A DNA stretch of 64,000 nt from Vibrio sp. STUT-A11 (lineage in GTDB: Bacteria > Pseudomonadota > Gammaproteobacteria > Enterobacterales > Vibrionaceae), in NCBI RefSeq assembly GCF_026000435.1, contig NZ_AP026763.1:2232001-2296000 (forward strand). The letters are read 5' to 3'. A model generated the notes under the pieces. The model was given only the letters and a program-made list of their open reading frames with translations. It had not been told where the DNA came from and ran no database searches. Of the stretch, positions 17,478 to 25,705 are shown piece after piece (the stretch's first letter is position 1; the number at the start of each line of letters is the position of its first letter). Both the position numbers and the translations under genes were made by a program.

Positions 17478-17552
17478 TAATTGATTACACTTAAAGGATA
17501 TCTGAATTTGATTTTGTGGTGCCAGAAATAGAGCATCATTCAGGAGCCTAAA

Positions 17553-18200
17553 ATGCAAGAAGTGAAAGCTTTTAATGAAAAACGTGCCGAAATTTACTGG
17601 TGGTTTTCTAGCTTATTCGCCAAAGAACTAACAGACAAAGAATTGGAGACTTACCATAGTGTCGAAATTCGTAGCTTTTTGGCGGGCTTAGGTGAAAATG
17701 AATCTCTCAAGCCCTCGATAGATAACCTTGTAGACGCACTGAACCGCCTACAAGACCGCGCAGATGCTCAGCTAGAGCTTGCTGCGGACTTTTGTGAGCT
17801 GTTCTTAAAAACCGAAAAGTACGGTGCGCTTCCCTACGCTTCTATGTACATTGGCGAATCTGGTTTGCTCAATGACAAGCCAGCAGAAGAGATGGAAAAG
17901 TTGATGGCTGAGTATGGTGTCCAAGTTGACGACAATCTAAAAGAACCAGCCGACCACTTAGCGGTAGAACTGGACTTCTTGGGTAACATGATCATCCGCT
18001 CTAATGAGTTTGAACAAGAAAAACATATGGAAGCAGCCTTCGTTAAACAAAATGCATTTATCGAAGGTCAACTCATGTCTTGGTTACCACAATTCTCGCA
18101 AAAGTGTCAGCAATTGGATGACTTTGGCTTCTACGCCAGCGTCGCGCAACTATTAATTGCATTTTGTAAACTGGACAGCGCTTACCTTCTTGGTGAATAA
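17553..18200 (+). CDS. torD: TMAO reductase maturation chaperone TorD
   Basis: 215 aa all-helical cytoplasmic chaperone of the TorD/DmsD/NarJ family, which binds the Tat signal of TorA and assists molybdenum-cofactor insertion. Family features are visible: the N-terminal RAEIYWWFSSLFAKEL and the signature EPADHLAVELDFLGNM (about residues 128-143). The Shine-Dalgarno AGGAG precedes the ATG. It is divergent from torR; torA is not adjacent, which is common in vibrios. A terminator follows closely. Confidence 0.93.
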   Translation: MQEVKAFNEKRAEIYWWFSSLFAKELTDKELETYHSVEIRSFLAGLGENESLKPSIDNLVDALNRLQDRADAQLELAADFCELFLKTEKYGALPYASMYIGESGLLNDKPAEEMEKLMAEYGVQVDDNLKEPADHLAVELDFLGNMIIRSNEFEQEKHMEAAFVKQNAFIEGQLMSWLPQFSQKCQQLDDFGFYASVAQLLIAFCKLDSAYLLGE

Positions 18201-18213
18201 TTGCCGCCTGTTT

Positions 18214-18247
18214 TAGGGAGCCTGGCTATTAGGTTCCCTATTTTTTA
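18214..18247 (+). terminator. Rho-independent terminator after torD
   Basis: TAGGGA.CCT pairs with AGG.TCCCTA, followed by TTTTTTATT. Confidence 0.85.
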
Positions 18248-18333
18248 TTCGTTAACTATTAAAATTGTTCCAAGCGCTCGCTTTCTAGCAATCAAAATGT
18301 GACTTCAGAGACACAAAACCATTGCTGAAATTA

Positions 18334-18362
18334 TTGCCAGCCTGCTCGCATAGGGCTAAAAT
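18334..18362 (+). promoter_or_regulatory. Sigma70-type promoter upstream of purR
   Basis: TTGCCA at 18334-18339 and TAAAAT at 18357-18362 with a 17-base spacer. The predicted start at about 18369 falls inside the PurR operator. Confidence 0.6.
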
Positions 18363-18366
18363 GTGA

Positions 18367-18382
18367 ACGCAAACGATTAAAT
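18367..18382 (+). promoter_or_regulatory. PurR operator
   Basis: ACGCAAACGATTAAAT matches the PUR box pattern (ACGCAAACGTTTNCNT type) with a perfect left half and central CG. It overlaps the predicted transcription start, so autorepression by PurR with hypoxanthine or guanine is likely. Confidence 0.75.
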
Positions 18383-18394
18383 ATGATTTTATGT

Positions 18395-18419
18395 AAACCG
18401 CTGAAATAAAGCGGTTTTT
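18395..18419 (+). terminator. Terminator-like hairpin in the purR leader
   Basis: AAACCGCT pairs with AGCGGTTT around a short loop and is followed by TTTG. It lies about 26 bases after the predicted start and over 200 bases before the purR ATG, so it could end a short leader RNA or attenuate purR. Confidence 0.65.
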
Positions 18420-18631
18420 GTGTTTTCTTAATAGGTTGATGACCTTTCTTCACTCGGTTGAAGAAAATGAGCATTATCGACCGCTGTTGCTACTTACCCT
18501 CTACCGACTTCGGAGTAACCACTGCTAAACAGACTCAGCGCCATTGTTAATGTTGCGCTAAGTTTACACAAACACTCAGCACTAGGTTTATCTTCCACGG
18601 TATATTAGTAGCTCGATACAGGACACCATTT

Positions 18632-19636
18632 ATGGCCACTATAAAAGACGTTGCTCGATTAGCCGGCGTTTCTACCACCACTGTTTCGCACGTTATCAAC
18701 AAAACGCGCTTTGTTGCAGAAGCAACGCAAGAAAAAGTAATGAAAGCGGTTGATGAGCTTAACTATGCACCAAGTGCGGTTGCTCGTAGCTTAAAATGTA
18801 ACTCAACGCGAACTATCGGTATGTTGGTAACGCAATCTACCAACCTATTCTTCTCTGAAGTTATCGATGGTGTAGAAAGTTACTGCTACCGCCAAGGCTA
18901 CACACTTATCTTGTGTAACACTGGTGGTATTTATGAAAAGCAACGAGATTACATTCGCATGCTCGCCGAAAAGCGTGTCGATGGCATACTGGTGATGTGT
19001 TCCGACCTGACAGAAGAGCTGAAGCAAATGCTTGACCGTCACGCTGATATTCCAAAAGTAGTCATGGATTGGGGTCCAGAAAGCTCGCAAGCAGACAAAA
19101 TCATGGATAACTCAGAGGAAGGCGGTTACATCGCGACTAAGTATCTGATTGATAACGGTCATACCGATATTGCTTGTTTAAGTGGTCACTTTGAAAAACT
19201 CGCATGCCAAGAGCGGATTGCTGGATTCCGTCGAGCAATGGCAGAAGCAAACCTACCGGTAAACGAAGACTGGTTTTTTGAAGGTAACTTTGAATGTGAT
19301 ACCGCTGTTTTGGTCGCAGACAAAATTACCGCAATGGCAAAACGCCCAACAGCCGTATTCTGTTTCAATGACACCATGGCGTTGGGTCTCATGAGCCGTC
19401 TACAACAGAATGGCATTAAGATTCCTGACGAGGTATCCGTCATCGGTTACGACAATATCGAGTTGGCAGAATACTTTTCGCCACCGCTAACAACGATCCA
19501 CCAACCAAAGCGTCGTGTCGGTAAAAATGCCTTCGAGATTCTGCTTGAACGTATTAAAGACAAAGAACACGAAAAACGCATTTTTGAAATGCAGCCAGAG
19601 TTGGTCGTTCGAAATACAGTGAAAAAACTCAATTAA
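18632..19636 (+). CDS. purR: Purine repressor PurR
   Basis: 334 aa LacI-family repressor of purine synthesis genes, with hypoxanthine or guanine as co-repressor. The N-terminal helix-turn-helix is IKDVARLAGVSTTTVSHVIN (residues 4-23), and the hinge helix has SAVARSLK. The effector domain starts at about residue 60 and contains TIGMLVTQSTNLFFSEVIDG, PKVVMDWGP, and VSVIGYDNIELAEYFSPPLT (split across the hinge-facing cleft). Very close to E. coli PurR in length and sequence. A terminator follows 8 bases after the stop. Confidence 0.95.
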   Translation: MATIKDVARLAGVSTTTVSHVINKTRFVAEATQEKVMKAVDELNYAPSAVARSLKCNSTRTIGMLVTQSTNLFFSEVIDGVESYCYRQGYTLILCNTGGIYEKQRDYIRMLAEKRVDGILVMCSDLTEELKQMLDRHADIPKVVMDWGPESSQADKIMDNSEEGGYIATKYLIDNGHTDIACLSGHFEKLACQERIAGFRRAMAEANLPVNEDWFFEGNFECDTAVLVADKITAMAKRPTAVFCFNDTMALGLMSRLQQNGIKIPDEVSVIGYDNIELAEYFSPPLTTIHQPKRRVGKNAFEILLERIKDKEHEKRIFEMQPELVVRNTVKKLN

Positions 19637-19643
19637 TGACCAG

Positions 19644-19672
19644 TAAGCGCTCACCTGAGCGCTTATTTTTTG
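19644..19672 (+). terminator. Rho-independent terminator after purR
   Basis: Perfect 10-base stem TAAGCGCTCA/TGAGCGCTTA with TTTTTTG tail. Confidence 0.92.
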
Positions 19673-19900
19673 TCCGGAAAAATAACTTTATCACCCTTTT
19701 GTTCACTTTAGTCAGCAAACGCTTTATAAGTTACTGTTTTTTTTAAACACGATCCACCTCACATCGCCTCAAACTTGTGCTCAGCCTTCAATCTCAAATA
19801 CGAAACTAAACCCATAAAACATGGTCGTTTTATTGAAGCAATATCACAATTTGATCTCTGAAATGTGATGTTAATTCAAGATAAAAAGTATTCTCTACCT

Positions 19901-19994
19901 GTCACGCACAGGGCAAACCATCCGAAAGGGTGGGACGCAAAGCTTCCGGCCTTAACCATTCGATAAATGGAAGGTAGCGGGGTTACCGATGGCA
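19901..19994 (+). ncRNA. Class I cyclic di-GMP riboswitch (GEMM-I) of tfoY
   Basis: The conserved elements of the GEMM-I aptamer appear in order: CACGCACAGGGCAAACC, a helix capped by a GAAA tetraloop (CCGAAAGG), GGGACGCAAAGC, CCGGCCTTAACC, a second helix, then GGTAGCGGGGTTACCGATGG. This is the same arrangement as the Vibrio cholerae Vc2 aptamer, which also precedes a tfoX-like gene. The expression platform lies between 19995 and the tfoY start. TCTCGG (20054-20059) can pair with CCGAGA (20092-20097), which covers the likely ribosome-binding site. Confidence 0.95.
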
Positions 19995-20053
19995 AATATG
20001 CATATAATGAGTTTACCCTTTAATGACATTGTGCTTGCATGTATTTGCTACTC

Positions 20054-20097
20054 TCTCGGACCTGACTTTTGGTGGCGTAATATTAATTACACCGAGA
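20054..20097 (+). promoter_or_regulatory. Potential ribosome-site sequestering stem in the tfoY leader
   Basis: TCTCGG and CCGAGA form a 6-base stem 10 bases before the tfoY ATG, hiding the GAGA that is the only Shine-Dalgarno-like sequence. It is a plausible translational switch controlled by the upstream aptamer; this is inference. Confidence 0.5.
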
Positions 20098-20106
20098 TAA
20101 CACATC

Positions 20107-20697
20107 ATGGATAAACCGATACTCAAAGATTCTATGAAGCTATTTGAGGCACTTGGTACGATCAAGTCGCGCTCAATGTTTGGTGGCTTCGGACTTTTCG
20201 CTGATGAAACGATGTTTGCACTGGTTGTGAATGATCAACTTCATATACGAGCAGACCAACAAACTTCATCTAACTTCGAGAAGCAAGGACTAAAACCGTA
20301 CGTTTACAAGAAACGTGGTTTCCCGGTCGTTACTAAGTACTATGCGATTTCCGACGACTTATGGGAATCCAGTGAACGCTTGATAGAAGTAGCGAAGAAG
20401 TCGTTAGAACAAGCCAATTTAGAAAAAAAGCAGCAAGCCAGTAGTAAACCTGACAGGTTGAAAGATCTACCCAATTTACGACTAGCGACAGAACGAATGC
20501 TTAAGAAAGCTGGTATTAAATCAGTAGAACAACTTGAGGAAACTGGCGCATTAGGCGCTTACAAAGCGATACGTGATACGCACTCCGCAAAAGTAAGCAT
20601 TGAGTTGCTATGGGCTTTAGAAGGGGCGATTAACGGCACTCATTGGAGCGTTGTTCCCCAATCTCGAAGGGAAGAGCTAAAAAGTGCGCTCTCTTAG
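20107..20697 (+). CDS. tfoY: TfoX/Sxy-family regulator TfoY
   Basis: 196 aa. The N-terminal TfoX_N domain (about 1-95) has GTIKSRSMFGGFGLF and the Tyr-rich YVYKKRGFPVVTKYYAI. A Lys/Gln-rich linker follows. The C-terminal TfoX_C domain (about 112-190) has LPNLRLATERMLKKAGI and LLWALEGAINGTHW. The riboswitch in front identifies it as the TfoY paralogue rather than the chitin-induced TfoX. In V. cholerae TfoY promotes a dispersive, motile and type VI secretion-active state at low c-di-GMP. The Shine-Dalgarno is weak and probably structured. A UUCG-capped terminator follows. Confidence 0.93.
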   Translation: MDKPILKDSMKLFEALGTIKSRSMFGGFGLFADETMFALVVNDQLHIRADQQTSSNFEKQGLKPYVYKKRGFPVVTKYYAISDDLWESSERLIEVAKKSLEQANLEKKQQASSKPDRLKDLPNLRLATERMLKKAGIKSVEQLEETGALGAYKAIRDTHSAKVSIELLWALEGAINGTHWSVVPQSRREELKSALS

Positions 20698-20726
20698 CCG
20701 AAAGAGATAAACCTTTTCGATGTATA

Positions 20727-20756
20727 AAAACCGCAGTTTCGACTGCGGTTTTTTTT
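20727..20756 (+). terminator. Rho-independent terminator after tfoY
   Basis: AAAACCGCAGT pairs with ACTGCGGTTTT around a TTCG tetraloop, with a run of eight T. Confidence 0.95.
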
Positions 20757-20879
20757 GAAATTTTTTCCAGCCTCAAACTGTCTGTTATTTTGTATATCAA
20801 ATGATTGTTATGAGTACCATATTTAACTACTGGTACCTGTTAACGTTTTAGAGCAAGGCTGTTCTTCTGGAGTACGACA

Positions 20880-21572
20880 ATGAATAAAAAACTGGTTTTT
20901 GGGTTAATACTGCTGTTAACGATAATTTTATTAGCCGTTAACTTTAGCCAGTACCTCACTTTAGAGAACGCTAAAGCCCAGCAAGACGCACTTAACGCCT
21001 ATATCGATCAACGGTTTGTCTTTGCTGTTACGCTCTATTTCGTCGCTTATGTCGCGATCACCGCGTTTTCTATTCCCGGTGCAGCGGTCGTCACTCTGTT
21101 AGCCGCTGCTCTATTCGGCTTTTGGACTAGCTTACTTCTCGTCTCATTTGCCAGTACGATCGGGGCAACGTTAGCTTTTCTGAGTAGTCGTTACTTATTA
21201 CGAGATTGGGTACAAACAAAATTTGGTTCAAAGCTCAACGCGATTAACCAAGGCGTCAAAAAAGACGGGGCATCTTACCTACTCTCATTACGATTGATCC
21301 CTGTATTTCCTTTCTTTCTAATCAACCTATTGATGGGATTAACCCCGATGTCTGTTGGCCGATTTTATTTGACCAGCCAAATAGGTATGCTTCCAGGCAC
21401 CGCTGTTTATCTCAATGCAGGTACTCAACTGGCAACGATTGAAAGCCTCTCTGATATCGTTTCACCGAGCGTGTTAGCTTCATTTGCGTTGCTTGGGCTT
21501 TTTCCTATCATTGCTAAATGGCTGATGAATAAATTCAGACCCACTCAAGTGCAGCCAAATGGAAACTCTTGA
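20880..21572 (+). CDS. TVP38/TMEM64 (VTT-domain) membrane protein
   Basis: 230 aa inner-membrane protein of the DedA-superfamily VTT type. There is one N-terminal helix, then a cluster of five or so helices. The family core is FSIPGAAVVTLLAAALFGF (about 63-81), and the re-entrant segment has LRLIPVFPFFLINLLMG (about 137-153) with the conserved Arg. Such proteins are proposed lipid scramblases or transporters; no specific role can be read here. The stop overlaps the next start by one base (TGATG), so the two genes form a unit. Confidence 0.85.
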   Translation: MNKKLVFGLILLLTIILLAVNFSQYLTLENAKAQQDALNAYIDQRFVFAVTLYFVAYVAITAFSIPGAAVVTLLAAALFGFWTSLLLVSFASTIGATLAFLSSRYLLRDWVQTKFGSKLNAINQGVKKDGASYLLSLRLIPVFPFFLINLLMGLTPMSVGRFYLTSQIGMLPGTAVYLNAGTQLATIESLSDIVSPSVLASFALLGLFPIIAKWLMNKFRPTQVQPNGNS

Positions 21573-21895
21573 TGAAGATATTTATTGCGAAAAACCCGGC
21601 AGAAGCGCATATCGTTTGTGAGTTGCTGAAAACAGAGCAAATTTTTTGTGAAGTACGAGGAGAAGGCATTTTCGGATTGAAAGGAGAGTTACCATTCGGC
21701 GACGATACCGACCCTTACGTTTGGTTATTGAATCCAGAACAGAAGATGAGAGCCTTGGCTATTATTGAAGCCTATCAAAAACAGACACAGCCAAACACCT
21801 ATCAAGATTGGACATGCCCTAAATGTTCGGAACTCAATGAAGGCCAATTTGGCGCGTGCTGGCAGTGTGGCTATCAGATAGATGAAAGGGGATAG
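21572..21895 (+). CDS. DUF2007 protein with C-terminal zinc ribbon
   Basis: 107 aa. The start is the ATG at 21572 overlapping the preceding TGA; an in-frame TTG one codon earlier is unlikely. The N-terminal half (about 1-68) is a DUF2007 fold (IFIAKNPAEAHIVCELLKTEQI and VWLLNPEQ). The C-terminal CPKC and CWQC pairs (about residues 81-101) form a zinc ribbon. Function is unknown; DUF2007 is described as a putative signal-transducing domain. It is co-transcribed with the VTT protein. Confidence 0.82.
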   Translation: MKIFIAKNPAEAHIVCELLKTEQIFCEVRGEGIFGLKGELPFGDDTDPYVWLLNPEQKMRALAIIEAYQKQTQPNTYQDWTCPKCSELNEGQFGACWQCGYQIDERG

Positions 21896-22091
21896 GTAGT
21901 TAAGGGGATGGGTAGTTAAGGCGATAGGTCCTAGATCCTAGGTCCTAGGTCCTAGGATTGCTCGCGGGGACTTCGGTGTTTTTATTGAACGTTGGTATTT
22001 GTTGTTTTGGAATACGGTGCGCTTCGCTTACGGAAAACTGAATACAGCAAGAGAGCTAGAGCTCCCCTAGGGCCTAAAACCTAGGACCTTA
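21895..22091. repeat. CCTAGG-rich repeat region
   Basis: Two copies of GGTAGTTAAGG (21895-21905, 21911-21921) precede four tandem heptamers TCCTAGA/TCCTAGG (21929-21956). About 110 bases later lie the palindrome CCCTAGGG (22065-22072) and CCTAGGACCTTA (22080-22091), the inverse of the left block. The middle holds GCGCTTCGCTTACGG. It sits between the convergent DUF2007 and hydrolase genes; no terminator of ordinary form is seen. Confidence 0.65.
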
Positions 22092-22095
22092 TAGA

Positions 22096-22899
22096 TTACG
22101 CAACTAACGTTTGTTGCTTGATGAACTCAATCGAGTACTGATTAAAATCCTCTGGACGTTCTACATTACAAACGTGGCCGCAGTTGGGGATCTCGCGAAG
22201 CACACTCAGTTTATGTGCCGCAACCATCTCTTTCACCGGTTGGATGAACATGTAATCTCTGTCCCCCATCAAGTAGAGGGTTGGAATCGCTAATTCTCTG
22301 TCTTTAAAGTACTTCATTAACGGGTTCACATCCGCCGCCAAAATAAACCAACGCTTAAACTCTTTTTGACAGAGCTTTTTAGCTTCTCTTATAAACAGGT
22401 GCCGAGACTCGCGTTGATTACGCTGTGGCATCACAATATACGCGAACAACTTGTACAGCCACATGTAAGGCAAGATATGTTTGCCAAAGTTACCCAGTTT
22501 AACGAGTATTTGTGATCGTGTATTGAGGCGAGTAACCGCACCACCTAACACCATTGAATCCACTCGGTCAGAGGCCAACTCGGCAAGATTTCGCACAATG
22601 ATCGTACCTAATGACATCCCGACAAAATGCGCAGACTGGATTTTTAAGTGATCCAAAACTTTTAAGATATCTTGAGTCACTTCCGTGAACGTATAGCGAC
22701 TGGTCATCAATTCTTTCAATAACTGATTTGACTTCCCATGTCCTCGCAGATCTATCAGCACTAAATTAAAGTGCTGTTTATAGGCTTTAATTTGCTTAAA
22801 CCAAATTGAAGAACTGCCACCAGCACCGTGCACGAAAACCACCCACTCATTACTGGTGGGATGCAAGTAGGTTTTATGGAAAAGTAGCGGCTCAGTCAT
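22096..22899 (-). CDS. Alpha/beta hydrolase
   Basis: 267 aa, soluble alpha/beta-hydrolase fold. The oxyanion-loop motif VFVHGAGGSSSIW is at about 21-33. The nucleophile elbow GMSLG gives Ser96. The acid is Asp213 or Asp215 in LMGDRDYMF, and the catalytic His is His242 in NCGHVCNVERP. LIDLRGHGKS marks the usual strand and turn. A lid region lies at about 125-185. The substrate cannot be inferred. It is a single gene, separated from glgA by a terminator. Confidence 0.85.
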   Translation of the reverse strand: MTEPLLFHKTYLHPTSNEWVVFVHGAGGSSSIWFKQIKAYKQHFNLVLIDLRGHGKSNQLLKELMTSRYTFTEVTQDILKVLDHLKIQSAHFVGMSLGTIIVRNLAELASDRVDSMVLGGAVTRLNTRSQILVKLGNFGKHILPYMWLYKLFAYIVMPQRNQRESRHLFIREAKKLCQKEFKRWFILAADVNPLMKYFKDRELAIPTLYLMGDRDYMFIQPVKEMVAAHKLSVLREIPNCGHVCNVERPEDFNQYSIEFIKQQTLVA

Positions 22900-22971
22900 A
22901 TACCAGTAATAATAGTATTGTTATTAAATTAGAGGGTGCAATCCTATCACATTAGGGTTACACGCGATAAT

Positions 22972-22995
22972 AAAGGCACCGCTTTAGGTGCCTTT
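22972..22995 (-). terminator. Terminator after glgA
   Basis: AAAGGCACC pairs with GGTGCCTTT. On the minus strand it is followed by ATTATC and on the plus strand by TGTTA, so the U-tract is short; it lies about 30 bases past the glgA stop. Confidence 0.65.
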
Positions 22996-23025
22996 TGTTA
23001 CAATTTTAGATTAGTGCAAATAATG

Positions 23026-24498
23026 TCAATGCGGAAAAGAAAACGTTAATGCTGAGTGGTAAAGCTGCAAATATTCTTCTGCAGCTTTACGCCAGCAAAA
23101 ATCCTGTTGCATTGCATGCAGTTGAACCCGTCTCACTTCCTCAGAGTTTTGTGCATATAGTAACAATGCCCTGAGCATGGTTAACAACAAAGCTTGCGGT
23201 GTTGGATCATAAAATACAAAGCCCGTCGCATCAGACGGGTCAGCATCATAATCATTGACACTGTCTTTTAGACCCCCAACGCCTCGCACAATAGGCAAAG
23301 TACCATAAGCCATGCTGTAAATCTGATTGAGTCCACACGGCTCAAATTCAGACGGCATCAAAAAGAAGTCAGACCCAGCTTCAACCAAATGAGCCAGCTC
23401 ATTATCATACGCTTCAACGAAGACAAACTTATCTGGGAACTGTTCAGCAACTTCGGATAAATGTGTAGCAAGAACAGGATCTCCCGTCCCGACTACAACT
23501 AATTGGACGTCGTGCTTTAGAAAGTCCGTCAACACTGGCAGCAAATAATGTAGCCCTTTCTGCATTGTCAGGCGACAAACCATGCCAAACATAGCACAGT
23601 TGTTCTCGGCCAAGTTCAGGCGTTGTTGCAGTGCTTTTTTACAAGCACTTTTGCCTTCAACCATACTTTGTTCACTGGGTTCAAAATTCAGTGGCAAATA
23701 AGCATCTGTTTTAGGGTTCCAGGCACTGTAATCACAACCATTGAGAATACCGACTAAATCATTCGCTCGTTGTTGGAACTCCCAAGCCATTCCATGACTA
23801 CCAAGCTCTGTCTGCAACTCTTCGGCATAGGTAGGGCTAACTGCGTTGATTTTATCCGCGTTTAATACACCCGCTTTAAGCATCGCGATGTGCGTTGAAC
23901 TAACCCCTGCATCGGGTACATTTCGACTGTGAAACTCACGCAGGCATTGCACCTCATCGTAGCGAAACACGCCTTTAAACACCGCATTATGAATCGAGAT
24001 CACGCTGCGGATATTTGCATAAAACGGGTCTGAGCCGTATCGATGCTTCAACAAAAATGGTACAAGGCCAGTGTGCCAATCATTGGCATGGACGATGTCA
24101 GGTCTGAAGTCCAGCTTAGGTAGCATGTCTAAGCAAGCCGCACTGAAAAACGCAAAGCGCTCACCATTATCTGAGTAGGCTTCATTATTCTCAGCGTACA
24201 TTGATGGGCGATTAAAGTAAGATGGGCAGTCAATCAGGTAAACTGGCGTATCACTAAGATACAGCCTCAGTACTCGATACTCGGTGTGCGGCCACGAGGT
24301 TAGCTGTGTCTCTAACAGCACCTCCGCCTCAGCCAGCCTTTCAATACCATGGTATGCAGGAATGGTAATACGTACATCTTGCTGAAGACCGTGAAGCGCT
24401 TCCGGCAGTGCCTTGGCTACATCAGCCAAGCCACCACTTTTAATCAATCCTTCGACTTCAGACGCTACAAACAGAATAGATAAGTTGTTAGTAGCCAA
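23026..24498 (-). CDS. glgA: Glycogen synthase GlgA
   Basis: 490 aa GT5 glycosyltransferase that extends glycogen from ADP-glucose. I choose the TTG at 24498, giving (L/M)ATNNLSILFVASEVEGLIKSGG in family-typical form, with AAAGGAG seven bases in front. The ADP-glucose-binding KSGGLADV motif is in the N-terminal domain. The C-terminal GT-B domain has GMVCRLTMQKGLHYL and PSEFEPCGLNQIYSMAYG, with the catalytic Glu in EPCG. It overlaps the end of glgC by 11 bases, so translation is probably coupled. glgB and glgP are not adjacent. Confidence 0.95.
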   Translation of the reverse strand: MATNNLSILFVASEVEGLIKSGGLADVAKALPEALHGLQQDVRITIPAYHGIERLAEAEVLLETQLTSWPHTEYRVLRLYLSDTPVYLIDCPSYFNRPSMYAENNEAYSDNGERFAFFSAACLDMLPKLDFRPDIVHANDWHTGLVPFLLKHRYGSDPFYANIRSVISIHNAVFKGVFRYDEVQCLREFHSRNVPDAGVSSTHIAMLKAGVLNADKINAVSPTYAEELQTELGSHGMAWEFQQRANDLVGILNGCDYSAWNPKTDAYLPLNFEPSEQSMVEGKSACKKALQQRLNLAENNCAMFGMVCRLTMQKGLHYLLPVLTDFLKHDVQLVVVGTGDPVLATHLSEVAEQFPDKFVFVEAYDNELAHLVEAGSDFFLMPSEFEPCGLNQIYSMAYGTLPIVRGVGGLKDSVNDYDADPSDATGFVFYDPTPQALLLTMLRALLLYAQNSEEVRRVQLHAMQQDFCWRKAAEEYLQLYHSALTFSFPH

Positions 24499-25705
24499 CT
24501 CGTGCTCCTTTAGGAATAACCACAATACCATCATCCGACACGTGGAAGAACTTCTTATCTTCTTGAAGGTTCACCCCAATTTGCGTGCCAGGTGCGATAT
24601 CGGCGTTCTTGTCCACAATTACTCGACGTAAAACACAGCCTTCACCGATTTTGACGTCACCCAAGAGTATACATTCGCTGATATCGCAGGCAGATGCAAT
24701 ATTACTTCGAAAACCAAGTACCGATTTTTCGATTCGAGAGCCCCGAATATAGCTGCCATTACACACTAGGCTATCGATAATTTGCACACGACCGTTGTCT
24801 GAATCGGTGAACGTTGCTGGTGGTAAAGGCGGGTAATAAGTATGCAGCGGCCATTTACGGTTATACAGAGAGAATGGCGCATCTTTTTCTAGCAAGTCCA
24901 TATGCGCTTGCCAGTAAGCATCAATCGTACCGACATCTCGCCAGTATACTTGTTCTTTCTCGCCACTGATTTTATTGGTGCTAAAATCATAGACAAACAC
25001 ATCCCCACGAGGGAACATTTTAGGAATAATGTCTTTACCAAAATCGTGGGTAGATTCTTCATTGCTCGCATCTTCGATCAATTCAGAGAACAATTCTTTC
25101 GCTTCAAAGACATAGTTGCCCATCGAGACCAACGCATAGTCAGGCTCTCCAGGAATCGACTTTGGACATTCCGGTTTTTCTTCGAAGCCAATCATACGAC
25201 CTTCACTGTCGACTTCGATTACACCGAACTGAGAAGCTTCTTTAAGCGGCATACGTAAAGCCGACACAGTCAGCGAAGCTTGCTTTTTGATATGGAAATC
25301 AAGCATCTGCTTAATATCCATTTTGTAGATATGATCAGAACCAAAAATACAAACTTGGTCTGGTTCTTCCATTTCCATAAAACGAAGGTTCTGATAGATA
25401 GCATCTGCGGTGCCTTCATACCAACGCTTACCGGTACGCATCTGAGCTGGGATAGGATCAATAAAACGATCAGTAATCCCGTTGATGTTCCAACCTTTTT
25501 TTAAATGATAAAACAGAGATTGAGATTTAAATTGGGTCAGTACGTAAATACGCATTAAATCCGCATTGACAAAGTTGTTGAGTGCGAAGTCAATCAGTCG
25601 ATAACTACCACCAAAAGGTACAGCAGGTTTGCTGCGAGATTCAGTTAAAGGTCTCAAACGTGAGCCTTCACCGCCAGCAAGAATCATTCCCAAAACACCA
25701 GCCAT
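24488..25705 (-). CDS. glgC: Glucose-1-phosphate adenylyltransferase GlgC
   Basis: 405 aa nucleotidyltransferase making ADP-glucose from glucose-1-phosphate and ATP. The ATG at 25705 (GGAGAAC in front) gives MAGVLGMILAGGEGSRLRPLT; the open frame runs 30 codons further upstream without family support. The catalytic region FGGSYRLIDFALNN and the glucose-phosphate site FEEKPECP are visible. The C-terminal left-handed beta-helix (about 290-405) holds the allosteric and oligomerisation domain. It is first gene of glgC-glgA. Confidence 0.95.
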   Translation of the reverse strand: MAGVLGMILAGGEGSRLRPLTESRSKPAVPFGGSYRLIDFALNNFVNADLMRIYVLTQFKSQSLFYHLKKGWNINGITDRFIDPIPAQMRTGKRWYEGTADAIYQNLRFMEMEEPDQVCIFGSDHIYKMDIKQMLDFHIKKQASLTVSALRMPLKEASQFGVIEVDSEGRMIGFEEKPECPKSIPGEPDYALVSMGNYVFEAKELFSELIEDASNEESTHDFGKDIIPKMFPRGDVFVYDFSTNKISGEKEQVYWRDVGTIDAYWQAHMDLLEKDAPFSLYNRKWPLHTYYPPLPPATFTDSDNGRVQIIDSLVCNGSYIRGSRIEKSVLGFRSNIASACDISECILLGDVKIGEGCVLRRVIVDKNADIAPGTQIGVNLQEDKKFFHVSDDGIVVIPKGARVGY

